Part shown: positions 1 through 8,422 of the stretch, piece after piece
Position numbering within the stretch: the first letter of the stretch is position 1
How the letters are laid out: the number at the start of each line of letters is the position of its first letter
Notes under the pieces: model-generated
What the model saw: the letters and a program-made list of their open reading frames with translations, nothing else
What the model was told of the DNA's origin: nothing
The model's database searches: none
Position numbers and translations under genes: made by a program
DNA from: a virus
IMG/VR virus record: IMGVR_UViG_3300032285_002228
Coordinates: 1 to 20,431 of that record
Direction: 5' to 3' (one strand)
Length of the DNA: 20,431 bases

Positions 1-3000
1 GTTACTGCTGTTATACCATCATTTGTAGTAAATGATCCACTAACAGTGTAGTTACCATTTAATGTTTTATTATTAACCCATAGAGCTCCATTATAAACTA
101 ATAAATCACCAGATGTTCTACTACCTACAGATACATCAGATAATCCTGCTAATGTGTTTGAAACGGGAGCTGTGTTACTAGATCCTATACCATTTATACT
201 TCTAAATAACCCACCTTGTACTATAGATGCTTTTGAACCAACTGTTAGATCAGTTGCGTCACCTGCTACAAGAACATACCCAACTAAAATACCATTTTGT
301 GCAGTATTAGGAGCTTCTGTAAAGGCTTCTGTACCAACACCATTTAGAGCATCTGCAAGAGACGCGTATAAACTATTACCATAGTAAACTAAAAATGCAT
401 TTGTAGGTGAGTTTGGAATCCAAAATACACGTTGTATTGTATATCTTAAATTAGCACCATTTGTTGGAACTGCTGTTAAAACACCATTATTGTTATATAA
501 TGTAGGATCAATACCTGTATATCCGGCTCCACCAACACCACTATTAATTACTGAGGTAGATCCTGAAATATAATACCGATAAATTTTACTTACATTAACT
601 TGCCCATCAGATACTATAGAAGGGTGATTTGGGTTAATAACATAGTTAGCTCCATTATTATAAGCTGTACCTGATGTTTTAGTTAATCCTAATGTAGAAC
701 CACTTGTTTGTAATGTATGTCCTGATATTTTTAACGGTCCAAAAGCTCTTAAAAAGTCGTCTGTTCTTTGAGCATATCCATATCCTAATTGAGGAGAGTT
801 ATAAACACCTGTAGATACACTACCAGATAAATGTAGTATAACACCTATTTCAACTTCAGTATCCCATTGGTTAATATCTGTACTACCAATTGGAACTATC
901 TGTTGATTAATAGTACCATCATTTTTTACACTAATATATGTAATTTTTGCAGACCCTGAATTTATAATTGGCTGATTTGTATAGTTATTCCAGTTAAGGT
1001 ATTGTACTGTAGGAAATGGATCAGTACTTGATGTAAAACTATTTAATGATACTATAATAGCTGAACCAGCTGTTAAGTTAAATGTTGTTGATCCTATTGT
1101 TGAGCTTAAAACACCTCCTGATAGTAATCCTGTATATAGATTACCTTCTAACCAGCGTAAACGAGTTGTATTAGAATATCCTGATCCATTTTGACTAAAA
1201 TATAAGTCATTTGTAGATCCACTTACATAAATGTAAGAAGCAGATATTGATGTATCTATATTTGATTTTACAGGTAAATACCTAACATAACCAGTTTGGT
1301 TTATGTCTCCAAAAATGTTAATCGTAGGAGTTGCTAATCCTTGAGATCCTGATATTGTTAAACTTCCTGATAAAGATGTATTTCCAAATAGATTATTGTT
1401 ACCTATTTGAGTAGTTGATCCACTAACTAATAATGAACCTGTTTGGGTAACTGAACCAACATTTGTTGAATTTCCAATAAAACTTTGCGATCCTGATACA
1501 TTTAGACTCCCAGTTACTGTAACAGTACCTACAATATCTAAACTACCTGTAATTCTAGCAGAGCCAGTATATGGAAATGAAGATGCATTAGCTACATAAG
1601 AGGCAGTTAGTGCATAAGAAGCAGTTAATATAGAATTATATCCATTAGGTCCATATACTCCTGATGAAGAAACATACGAAGCGCTGGTTACTGAACTAGT
1701 TAGAAAATAAGATGCGGTAGCTGCATAACTTGCACTAGTTACTGAACTAGTAATAAAGTTTAATGCCCATGAAGCAGTAGTGGCATAAGATGCACTTAAT
1801 ATTGAATTATATCCATAAGGACCATAAACATTAGATGATGATACATAAGATGCGGATGCCGCTGATCCTGATTGAGCTATTACTAAATTATAACTTGTAC
1901 CATCACCTTTGGTAAATGTAATTGTAGATGCATTTACAGATGCTGTTACTAAACCTAATAGTGGAAGAGAAGATGTTGTAGAATATGATGCACTTACAAG
2001 AGATCCTGATACTGTTGCTATTGGGAATCCGTTATATGTAAGACTACCAGAATCATTTACTCCTAGTGAATAGCTGGCATCTATTATATCATCTACAAAA
2101 ATAATACTATTTTTAGAAACATATAATTTATACCATGCATTTTTAGGACCTCCTAAAGTATGATTACCTGCTGATGAAGTAAATCCTGTTCGTCCTATTC
2201 CACTACCACTAAGTACTGGGTATAAAGATCCGCTTATTGTAATAGATCCAGATACTAAAAGATTAGCATTTATTGTTGCACTACCCGTAGTATTAAATGA
2301 TCCACTAAATTGCGGAGCTAAATATGCAGTATTTATTGGAGCGCCACTAAGTTTTAAACTTGCTGTTCCTATTAATGTTCCTATACTTGGTGCAGTATAA
2401 AAAACAATATCTGTTACGCTATTTAAATTACTAGTTCCACCTCCTATATAAATACTACTAGTATTATTAGCTGTATTAGCATGTATAATCGCTGTTGATG
2501 AAGATGCATTATTATATGGCGCAATTGCTATTGAGGCAAACTTTTGTGTATTTTGTGTTCTAGTTGTTAATCCATTATCTGCACCTAAAATTATAGTTGG
2601 TAAATTATTACCCCCTCCAAAAGATATATCTAATCCTCCTGATGGTACGGTAGTATAGATTCCTAAATTACTTGCGCTTTGATATATTACACTACTAGAT
2701 AAATTTGTAACATTAGTAAATAGTGGAATGTAATTTGTAGCTCCTCCATTTATATTCGATGCAGTTCCTGCATAACTTGCAGAAGTTACTGAACCAGTTA
2801 AAAAGTACGATGCTGTAGCCGCGTATGATGCGGTTGTAGAATACGATGCCGTATTAGTAAATGAAGAACTAACTGCCCAACTTGATGTCCCAAAATGTGA
2901 TCCAGTAATGCCAGAAGACACATTAAGCGATCCAGTTATGGTGGCATTTCCTAATATATCAAAAGATCCTGTCAATTGTGAGGATCCTGTTATAATTGCA

Positions 3001-3050
3001 CCACCTTGGTCTACAATAAGACCATTTTTAATTATAAATTGATTCGCCAT
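1..3050 (-). CDS. Large repeat-rich tail fibre protein, C-terminus cut off by the window edge
   Basis: The frame opens with ATG at 3050 and stays open to base 3, giving about 1016 residues without a stop; the C-terminus lies outside the window. The product is very rich in Ser, Thr, Ala, Gly and Tyr. It starts MANQFIIKNGLIVDQGGA and carries many ITGS, VSGS and TASY-type short repeats, which in phage fibres usually mark a long beta-structured, probably trimeric shaft. A stretch near residues 965-985 reads LSDVSV...GDLLVYNGALWVN, a pattern common in phage tail proteins. Two modules recur in the 993-aa fibre downstream of gp15: an INGGATNYIPLF...SSSVIYQS segment near residues 97-130 and a VSSSGVYGPNGYNSIL segment near 455-480. 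I infer a structural fibre or host-recognition component; which fibre it is (long, short or side) cannot be told. Its own candidate promoter motif sits 34 bases upstream of the start. Confidence 0.8.
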   Translation of the reverse strand, partial: MANQFIIKNGLIVDQGGAIITGSSQLTGSFDILGNATITGSLNVSSGITGSHFGTSSWAVSSSFTNTASYSTTASYAATASYFLTGSVTSASYAGTASNINGGATNYIPLFTNVTNLSSSVIYQSASNLGIYTTVPSGGLDISFGGGNNLPTIILGADNGLTTRTQNTQKFASIAIAPYNNASSSTAIIHANTANNTSSIYIGGGTSNLNSVTDIVFYTAPSIGTLIGTASLKLSGAPINTAYLAPQFSGSFNTTGSATINANLLVSGSITISGSLYPVLSGSGIGRTGFTSSAGNHTLGGPKNAWYKLYVSKNSIIFVDDIIDASYSLGVNDSGSLTYNGFPIATVSGSLVSASYSTTSSLPLLGLVTASVNASTITFTKGDGTSYNLVIAQSGSAASASYVSSSNVYGPYGYNSILSASYATTASWALNFITSSVTSASYAATASYFLTSSVTSASYVSSSGVYGPNGYNSILTASYALTASYVANASSFPYTGSARITGSLDIVGTVTVTGSLNVSGSQSFIGNSTNVGSVTQTGSLLVSGSTTQIGNNNLFGNTSLSGSLTISGSQGLATPTINIFGDINQTGYVRYLPVKSNIDTSISASYIYVSGSTNDLYFSQNGSGYSNTTRLRWLEGNLYTGLLSGGVLSSTIGSTTFNLTAGSAIIVSLNSFTSSTDPFPTVQYLNWNNYTNQPIINSGSAKITYISVKNDGTINQQIVPIGSTDINQWDTEVEIGVILHLSGSVSTGVYNSPQLGYGYAQRTDDFLRAFGPLKISGHTLQTSGSTLGLTKTSGTAYNNGANYVINPNHPSIVSDGQVNVSKIYRYYISGSTSVINSGVGGAGYTGIDPTLYNNNGVLTAVPTNGANLRYTIQRVFWIPNSPTNAFLVYYGNSLYASLADALNGVGTEAFTEAPNTAQNGILVGYVLVAGDATDLTVGSKASIVQGGLFRSINGIGSSNTAPVSNTLAGLSDVSVGSRTSGDLLVYNGALWVNNKTLNGNYTVSGSFTTNDGITAV
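1546..1870 (-). repeat. TASY/TSSVTS repeat and duplicated GVYGPNGYNS module inside the left fibre gene
   Basis: Two tandem versions of one protein module lie here. One contains SSNVYGPYGYNSIL followed by TASW and TSSVTS units; the next contains SSGVYGPNGYNSIL followed by TASY units. The second is matched by a module at about 4255-4445 in the other fibre gene. Over roughly 63 residues the two proteins differ at about three positions, while the DNA differs at many wobble positions, so this is not a very recent DNA duplication. Confidence 0.75.
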
Positions 3051-3126
3051 ATATATCTACTGTTTTCACTTCCAACAGTCACTTATAAATATAGTGATCT
3101 ATTGATATATTATATAAAGCATAACA
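3051..3126 (-). promoter_or_regulatory. Intergenic gap with candidate promoter octamer ahead of the left fibre gene
   Basis: This 76-base gap lies between the stop of the lectin-like gene and the start of the left fibre gene. On the coding strand it holds ATATTTAT at 3092-3085, 34 bases before the ATG. The octamer is flanked by a 5-bp inverted repeat (TCACT/AGTGA), and a CTGTT/AACAG pair follows nearer the start. The same octamer recurs in five other gaps. Promoter function is inferred from placement only. Confidence 0.45.
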
Positions 3127-3900
3127 CTAATATCCAAATCTAGATTTATAAAAACCATGTAAATTTTGAATATCCGTTAAAGTAAGTACTCCATTGTATA
3201 CTTTAACAAATCCAATATCTGCTGTTTGAACCTCTGTACTTGTGGTAGCATTACTAAATCTACCAAACAATCTTATTCCGTTAAAACCACCTACAAATGC
3301 TGCTGTTTTATAAACGGCTACTGGGGCGGTATTGGTTGCTATATACAGTTGAGAAAGATTTGATCCATTTCCTGTACCCCAAATAAAGTTCCAGTTAGTA
3401 TCAGCTGCATCACTACTTAAGTTAACAGTACCACCAGGATAAAAAACATTTTTGTATGCGAGAGAAGAAAAATAACTACCTAATAACCAATCAGGGGTTG
3501 CTGAATTAGCATTTAATAATCTACCTTGTGCTGTTGCAGATAATTTATATGCCATGAAAACAGTATATTGCTGAGTACTATTACTATAATCTATACCCGC
3601 GCTGTATAATTGATCTGTTGTATTACCAGTAGATTTTGTAAATACTCCCCCATTATTACTATTCCATGCCATACTTGCATTTGCATTAGTCATTGTTATA
3701 GTATACGCTCCTGTTCCTGCAATAGTAGATCCATTTACAGGGAGTGCAGAATAGTTAGCGGCGTCTAAATCAAGAACTAAAGTTGCTGATACAACCGGAG
3801 CTGCCGTTGATTTTATAGACATTGAAAAATTACCTCTGCTATTTATATTAATCAATGAAATATTACCTGAATTATTTTTATTTAAAAACGTTATTGGCAT
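3127..3900 (-). CDS. LamG / concanavalin-like lectin-fold tail protein
   Basis: This 257-residue protein has the look of a concanavalin A-like (LamG-type) beta-sandwich. LVLDLDAANYSALP near residues 41-55 is the usual opening strand of phage-borne LamG domains. The end, IGFVKVYNGVLTLTDIQ then FYKSRFGY, matches the typical closing strand and helix (a YN-x-x-L...EI...N-x-x-x-RFG-like pattern). Such domains bind glycans or form tips and decorations on tail fibres. The first 40 residues (MPITFLNKNNSGNISLININ...) probably attach it to a partner. Its ATG overlaps the stop of the 993-aa fibre gene as TAATG, which suggests translational coupling and a joint assembly, perhaps as the fibre's distal adhesin. 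A head-decoration role is the main alternative. I see no signal peptide or membrane segment. Confidence 0.75.
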   Translation of the reverse strand: MPITFLNKNNSGNISLININSRGNFSMSIKSTAAPVVSATLVLDLDAANYSALPVNGSTIAGTGAYTITMTNANASMAWNSNNGGVFTKSTGNTTDQLYSAGIDYSNSTQQYTVFMAYKLSATAQGRLLNANSATPDWLLGSYFSSLAYKNVFYPGGTVNLSSDAADTNWNFIWGTGNGSNLSQLYIATNTAPVAVYKTAAFVGGFNGIRLFGRFSNATTSTEVQTADIGFVKVYNGVLTLTDIQNLHGFYKSRFGY

Positions 3901-6881
3901 TATAAAAGATTAGTTATTGTTCTTACTGTCCAACCTGCTGGAGCAGTTACATTTAAGTTTACATTATTTCCTGATAATACTGTTGCAAATGATGCTACTG
4001 AAGTACTTCCTAAATCACTAGTAATTACTTCTGTAAATCTTATTGCACTACCGCTCCATATAGACATTATTTGACCAGCTCTAGCATTTGATGATGATAT
4101 TATTGCGTAGTTATAAAATGCAGAAATATAAGATCCAGTGCCAAGAGAAGATATAGTCGTTGTTCCTGCTACTGTTATAGAGGATGTATTATTAAATTGA
4201 CTATATCCTATATTTAATGTCTGAACATTTGTCGATCCTGTTACTGTTAAACTTCCAGTAATAACAGCGCTTCCTGAATACGGAAATGATGATGCGTTTG
4301 CTACGTAAGATGCAGTTAGAGCATATGATGAAGTTAATATTGAATTATATCCATTAGGTCCATAAACTCCTGATGATGATACATAACTTGCGCTGGTAAC
4401 AGATGATGTTAAGAAATATGATGCGGTAGCAGCATAACTAGCAGAAGTCACTGAACTAGTTACAAAATAAGATGCAGTTAAACTATTTTGAGCCCAACTT
4501 GCTGTTCCAAAAAGAGATCCTGTTATTGACCCAGATACACTTAAACTACCTGTTATAATAACTGATCCAGTTATTGTAGCGGATCCTGAAACTATTATTG
4601 TATCTGCATTAGAAGAGAATATCGTTGTTCCACTACTACCTGAAATAGATAATGATCCTGTTATTGAAACTGGTTGATTTAGTGGATTTAGATAAGAAGC
4701 AGTTCCAGCATAAGATGCACTAGTTACTGAACTAGTTACAAAATAAGATGCAGTAGCCGCATAAGAAGCACTAGTTACTGAACTAGTTAAGAAATTAAGA
4801 GCCCAAGAACTTGTATATGCATAAGAAGCTGTTAATATAGATCCTAATAACACTGATGCGGTTCCTGCATAAGAAGCGCTAGTTACTGAACTAGTTATAA
4901 AATAAGATGCTGTTGCAGAATAACTAGCAGATGTTACTGAGCTAGTTAAGAAATTAAGAGCCCAACTAGAAGTACTAGCATAAGACGAACTTAAACTATA
5001 TGAACTACTTAATGAATATGATGAAGATATAGCATTTGATGAGCTTATACTATACGATGAAGAAACTGCTCTTGAAGAAGAAATAGCAAACGATGAACTT
5101 AATGCTAAATTACCTCCTATAAAAATTGAACCTGTTACAAGTGAAGCTGTTGATGCATAACTTGCACTAGTTACTGAACTAGTTATAAAATAAGATGCGG
5201 TAGCAGCATAAGAAGCACTAGTTACCGAACTAGTTACAAAATAAGAAGCTGTTAAACTATTTTGAGCCCAACTAGCTGTGCCAAAAAGAGATCCTGTAAT
5301 TTTAGGAGCATTAACTACTCCTGTAACTGTTAAGGATGCAGTAATAGAAACAGATCCTGTAAATTGATGTGTATTAGTTAATAAGCTACCAAATTTGCTT
5401 GATCCAGTTACATATTCTTGAGATGCTGTAATAGTTTGTACTACAAGAGTTCTAGCAGTTATAGTATTATTAATAAGTAAATTTGAAGCTGTTATATTTC
5501 TATTTACTTTTAAATCAGTATCTATCTCTAATGAACCTGTTATATTATGAAATCCATTTGGATTTAATTCTAATTTTCTATTCGCATCTGAATCTAAACC
5601 TCCAGCAAAAAATTGAATAGGATAATTTGAAGCATTACCTATATGAAGATGTTGACCTGTTGAATATAGGTAAGCTGAGTTAGGACCTCCAAGTACACCT
5701 GTAAAATTCTCACTATTAATACCTAAATCAATATAATTAGTGGTTTCATTACCATTATTTGCAGTTGCAACAATATCTGACGATGCATTTATGCCTTGAT
5801 TTGTATTATATATATTAATCTGTGCATAGTTATTTAGATTAGCTTTACCGCTCATAATATTGAAAGACGTCGGATGCGGTTGCCATACATATAAAGCCTC
5901 AGGATTATCTGCGGTATTATAATCTTGGTTTATAATAACACTATAACCCCCAGATTGATAGATCGAACTACTTGCTAAACTATTTGGAGTATCAAAATAT
6001 GCAATGTGATTTGTAGCTCCATTTATATTAGTAGAATAACTTGAACTTAAAGAATTTTTTGCCCAACTTGCAGTACCAAATAAAGAAGAAGACGCTGATA
6101 TAGTTATACCGCCGTCTGTAATTAGATTTCCATCGGGCTTAAACGACCAAAGTTTTGATGTAGAACTATTATTACTGTCTGTGGATGTATTAAAAATATA
6201 AGTTCCAGTATTATCTGAAGCAATTCCAGAATTTATAACGCTATTTGGTACTTGTTGTGTTTGGAAACTTAATTCTGTACTAGTATCACTAAAGGCAACA
6301 AAATATTCTCCAGTAGGTGTTGATATTTGATTCCTTACAAGTATTGAACCTGTTACATCAATATTATTAACAAAACTAACTTTATTAGGATATACTAATA
6401 ATCCATTTTCACCTTGATATCCATTTACTTGTAATCCAATACTTTTATTTGATTCATTATGAAAAACAAATCTACCATCATCCCAAGCAAAATAGCCCAT
6501 TACTGCATCTGTCGTGGAAAATGAATCATTATAGAATCTTTCTAACCATGGATACTGATCTACTGCGTGTATATCTGCTAGAGTTGGATAGTCTGGATTT
6601 ACTGAAGCCGCATTCCCACCATATTTTAATATACCATTACTTCCTGATATTGTTTGTATTCCAGTAAATATATTTGAGCTAGTTACTGCAAATGAGCCTG
6701 TATCAATATTAGATTGGCCACTACCAAGTGTAACAATTTCTACACCAGATGAACCTGATTTTTTCATGAAGGCTAAGCCATCATACGTATTGAGAGCTAT
6801 CTCTCCAAAATCTAAGGAAGCTGTGTCAGGAGTTTTACCTGGCACCGATGACCGGCGCAGTTTAAGATACTGGTTAGACAT
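3900..6881 (-). CDS. Long repeat-rich tail fibre protein (993 aa)
   Basis: The first 55 residues (LKLRRSSVPGKTPDTASLDF then GEIALNTYDGLAFMKK) match a widespread N-terminal attachment region of phage tail fibres: a KRS-x-VPGK-x-P...L-x-GE-x-A-x-NT-x-DG-x-x-F-x-K pattern. The rest is a Ser/Thr/Ala/Tyr-rich shaft. Near residues 270-315 is an INGATNHIAYF...IYQS module shared with the left fibre. Residues 515-590 carry ITGSLFGTASWAQNS and TASY/TSSVTS units, 593-640 are eight hexads of the type A-(L/I/V)-S-S-S-Y, then more TSSVTS units follow, with a GVYGPNGYNSIL module near 840-860. The C-terminal 80 residues lack repeats and may be a trimerisation or tip region. The 257-aa lectin-like protein is translationally coupled behind it. 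The ATG at 6881 gives the full N-terminal domain. Role inferred: host-recognition fibre. Confidence 0.85.
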   Translation of the reverse strand: MSNQYLKLRRSSVPGKTPDTASLDFGEIALNTYDGLAFMKKSGSSGVEIVTLGSGQSNIDTGSFAVTSSNIFTGIQTISGSNGILKYGGNAASVNPDYPTLADIHAVDQYPWLERFYNDSFSTTDAVMGYFAWDDGRFVFHNESNKSIGLQVNGYQGENGLLVYPNKVSFVNNIDVTGSILVRNQISTPTGEYFVAFSDTSTELSFQTQQVPNSVINSGIASDNTGTYIFNTSTDSNNSSTSKLWSFKPDGNLITDGGITISASSSLFGTASWAKNSLSSSYSTNINGATNHIAYFDTPNSLASSSIYQSGGYSVIINQDYNTADNPEALYVWQPHPTSFNIMSGKANLNNYAQINIYNTNQGINASSDIVATANNGNETTNYIDLGINSENFTGVLGGPNSAYLYSTGQHLHIGNASNYPIQFFAGGLDSDANRKLELNPNGFHNITGSLEIDTDLKVNRNITASNLLINNTITARTLVVQTITASQEYVTGSSKFGSLLTNTHQFTGSVSITASLTVTGVVNAPKITGSLFGTASWAQNSLTASYFVTSSVTSASYAATASYFITSSVTSASYASTASLVTGSIFIGGNLALSSSFAISSSRAVSSSYSISSSNAISSSYSLSSSYSLSSSYASTSSWALNFLTSSVTSASYSATASYFITSSVTSASYAGTASVLLGSILTASYAYTSSWALNFLTSSVTSASYAATASYFVTSSVTSASYAGTASYLNPLNQPVSITGSLSISGSSGTTIFSSNADTIIVSGSATITGSVIITGSLSVSGSITGSLFGTASWAQNSLTASYFVTSSVTSASYAATASYFLTSSVTSASYVSSSGVYGPNGYNSILTSSYALTASYVANASSFPYSGSAVITGSLTVTGSTNVQTLNIGYSQFNNTSSITVAGTTTISSLGTGSYISAFYNYAIISSSNARAGQIMSIWSGSAIRFTEVITSDLGSTSVASFATVLSGNNVNLNVTAPAGWTVRTITNLL
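4719..5234 (-). repeat. Repeated 18-bp hairpin-capable unit encoding TSSVTS
   Basis: The coding-strand sequence ACTAGTTCAGTAACTAGT has perfect 7-base arms (ACTAGTT/AACTAGT) around a 4-base loop. It occurs at 4719-4736, 4770-4787 and 5166-5183, with one-base variants at 4879-4896 (arms of 6) and 5217-5234 (loop changed). A further exact copy lies in the other fibre gene at 1734-1751. Each encodes TSSVTS. Confidence 0.8.
4962..5105 (-). repeat. Eight perfect-register SSS hexapeptide repeats in the 993-aa fibre
   Basis: Residues 593-640 split exactly into eight 6-residue units: ALSSSF, AISSSR, AVSSSY, SISSSN, AISSSY, SLSSSY, SLSSSY, ASTSSW. The second position is always small or aliphatic, positions 3-5 are almost all Ser, and position 6 is usually aromatic. 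A strict period of six suggests a regular beta-structured shaft segment. The codons vary between units, so the pattern is kept at protein level. Confidence 0.85.
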
Positions 6882-6940
6882 GTGTCTTTGTTGGTTTTAG
6901 TATGTACTAATATTTGACTATGTAGTCAGATTATAAATAT
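6882..6940 (-). promoter_or_regulatory. Gap with candidate promoter octamer ahead of the 993-aa fibre
   Basis: About 58 bases separate the 74-aa gene from the 993-aa fibre gene. The coding strand carries TCTAATATTTATAA, whose core ATATTTAT (6940-6933) touches the preceding stop codon and lies 51 bases before the ATG. The same 14-base string occurs ahead of the 360-aa gene. No ribosome-binding site stands out. Regulatory function is inferred. Confidence 0.4.
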
Positions 6941-7164
6941 TAGAAACTCCCTAAATCCACTGTAAAGAAGCTTCCAGAATCTCCAAAAGAATCTATATTT
7001 TGTATAGTTAATGAACCTGTTGTATAAGGTGTTGATGTTACGAGTGTAGAACCAGATATAACAAAGTCAGGTCTAGTAGTATTACTACCGCTTAATACTA
7101 ATTGAGAATTAGCAGCATTATATTGTAAATTAGAAAATATCTGTTTAAATTTTAATCTTGACAT
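6940..7164 (-). CDS. Small fibre-associated protein (74 aa), family not recognised
   Basis: This short protein starts MSRLKFKQIFSNLQYNAANS and continues with LVLSGSN, FVISGSTLV and GSLTIQNIDSF motifs before ending FTVDLGSF. The SGS-type strands resemble those of the neighbouring fibres, so it may be a small connector or a stand-alone fibre or baseplate accessory; this is inference. I chose the ATG at 7164, one base after the stop of the gp15-like gene, over a TTG three codons upstream that would overlap that gene. A candidate promoter octamer touches its stop codon. Confidence 0.7.
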   Translation of the reverse strand: MSRLKFKQIFSNLQYNAANSQLVLSGSNTTRPDFVISGSTLVTSTPYTTGSLTIQNIDSFGDSGSFFTVDLGSF

Positions 7165-7165
7165 A

Positions 7166-8422
7166 TTAAGCAAATTTACCTATTCCAATTATTACATCTG
7201 AGGATTCAAAACTATATTCTAATAATGCTGGATTGATAACTAATGTTGAACTATTTCCATAATTTGTAAAACTAACTATACTTGCAGGTTCAACATACAT
7301 ACCGTTAACAAAGAAACTAAAGTTAGTTACACTAGTTGCAGGCAATGGTGATGGTGCAGTAGCAAACCCGCTAGAGAATACAACAGTATTATTTGAAACA
7401 TAAGTTCCTAATACAGTTTTATTTATTCCAAGATAAAGAAGTACAGCATCTCCTGCTGTAGCATTCGTAATATTATTAACTATATTCACAGAATCAGATA
7501 TTAATACAGATTTAGCACTAGATGATTTACCTTTAGCAACTCTAACATTAAATTCTTCAGTACCAGTTGCTGTTTCAAGACCAAAAACAATTTCAGAAAC
7601 TCCGTAAGCCGTAGTCATTGAGGCCATACTTTTATTTAAAGATTCTGGGATTAGGTATCCATTTAAACTAAGTGTAAAGTTTGTTCTTGAAGCTCTATTC
7701 TCTCCTAAATTATAGGTTGTATTATCGGTGAATGATTCTATTGAACTATAGAACTGGAAGCGGTTAGGATCGCCCCAATATGATCTGGAAGCGAAATTAA
7801 CATCTTCTATAAGCTTATCCATTTGCTCTACATAGTGAGTCCATAGAATACACTCGTACTCTACAGTAATATAATCAGGAGTAGCAGATACTACATACTT
7901 TTTTTCTGGTTGTCTGCTATTTAATATATTGAAGTTACTGTAAAAATTTCTTTTCGTATACTTTTTTTGAAACAATTGCATGTTATGAGCCATGTTTCCA
8001 TCTAGCTTATTTCCAAGACCTCTATTTTGTGTTACCGTTCCTCTTTTAAACATTAAAAGCGGAGCCATTAATTTTCCATTTTGATCTCTATAATATCCAT
8101 CTTCTTGTACACTTTTCCAGTTTTCTGGTGTTCCGTATATAACTGGTAAATCTACTTTTGTATTATTTTGGATTACACTTAATTTTAGTACTTCATTGAA
8201 ATAATAAAATACCGCTTCATCAATATCTTTTATACCTATATTAAATTCTTTTTCTGGCTCAGACTTAGTACTAATTTCATAAGCTCTGTTTTGTTCAGGT
8301 TGTCCTAATTTAGTTTTTTCAGAAAACACATTATTAGGATTACCGTATTTTGGATCATACGGCTCAACCAATTTATTCATGAATTCTTTCCTATTAGTAG
8401 GTCTAACTGTTTGTATTGCCAT
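7166..8422 (-). CDS. gp15-like tail sheath stabiliser / tail completion protein with C-terminal extension
   Basis: In T4, gp15 caps the finished tail and stabilises the sheath at the head junction. Three segments line up by eye with T4 gp15 in the same order and spacing. They are LPVIYGTPENW (residues 92-102; T4 VPITYASKEHF), VEYECILWTHYVEQMDKLIE (187-206; T4 has a YELSIFTRYEDDM segment), and RTNFTLSLNGYLIPES (246-261; T4 has a RIEWSLTFEVNGWMYP segment). Between them lies a conserved-looking LMFKRGTVTQNRGLGNKLDG stretch. T4 gp15 is about 272 residues; this one is 418. The extra ~155 residues at the C-terminus include a beta-rich part (FSFFVNGMYVEPASIVSF) like adhesin or decoration modules of phage structural proteins. 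The gene follows gp13- and gp14-like genes as in T4, which supports the call. Its ATG overlaps the preceding stop (TAATG). Assignment rests on motif comparison from memory. Confidence 0.65.
   Translation of the reverse strand: MAIQTVRPTNRKEFMNKLVEPYDPKYGNPNNVFSEKTKLGQPEQNRAYEISTKSEPEKEFNIGIKDIDEAVFYYFNEVLKLSVIQNNTKVDLPVIYGTPENWKSVQEDGYYRDQNGKLMAPLLMFKRGTVTQNRGLGNKLDGNMAHNMQLFQKKYTKRNFYSNFNILNSRQPEKKYVVSATPDYITVEYECILWTHYVEQMDKLIEDVNFASRSYWGDPNRFQFYSSIESFTDNTTYNLGENRASRTNFTLSLNGYLIPESLNKSMASMTTAYGVSEIVFGLETATGTEEFNVRVAKGKSSSAKSVLISDSVNIVNNITNATAGDAVLLYLGINKTVLGTYVSNNTVVFSSGFATAPSPLPATSVTNFSFFVNGMYVEPASIVSFTNYGNSSTLVINPALLEYSFESSDVIIGIGKFA

Noticed and set aside
1546-5300. CRISPR-like regularly spaced repeats
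   Set aside because: Repeats are in frame inside fibre genes, vary in spacing and sequence, and have no unique spacer structure or cas genes.
3084-6939. T4-type late promoter TATAAATA read on the plus strand (3084-3091, 6932-6939 and also 16657-16664)
   Set aside because: It points away from every gene in the window. I kept the site as an octamer finding in the coding orientation and did not call T4 late promoters.
7165-7173. TTG start adding three residues to the 74-aa protein
   Set aside because: An ATG lies one base after the previous stop and needs no overlap; nothing supports the TTG.
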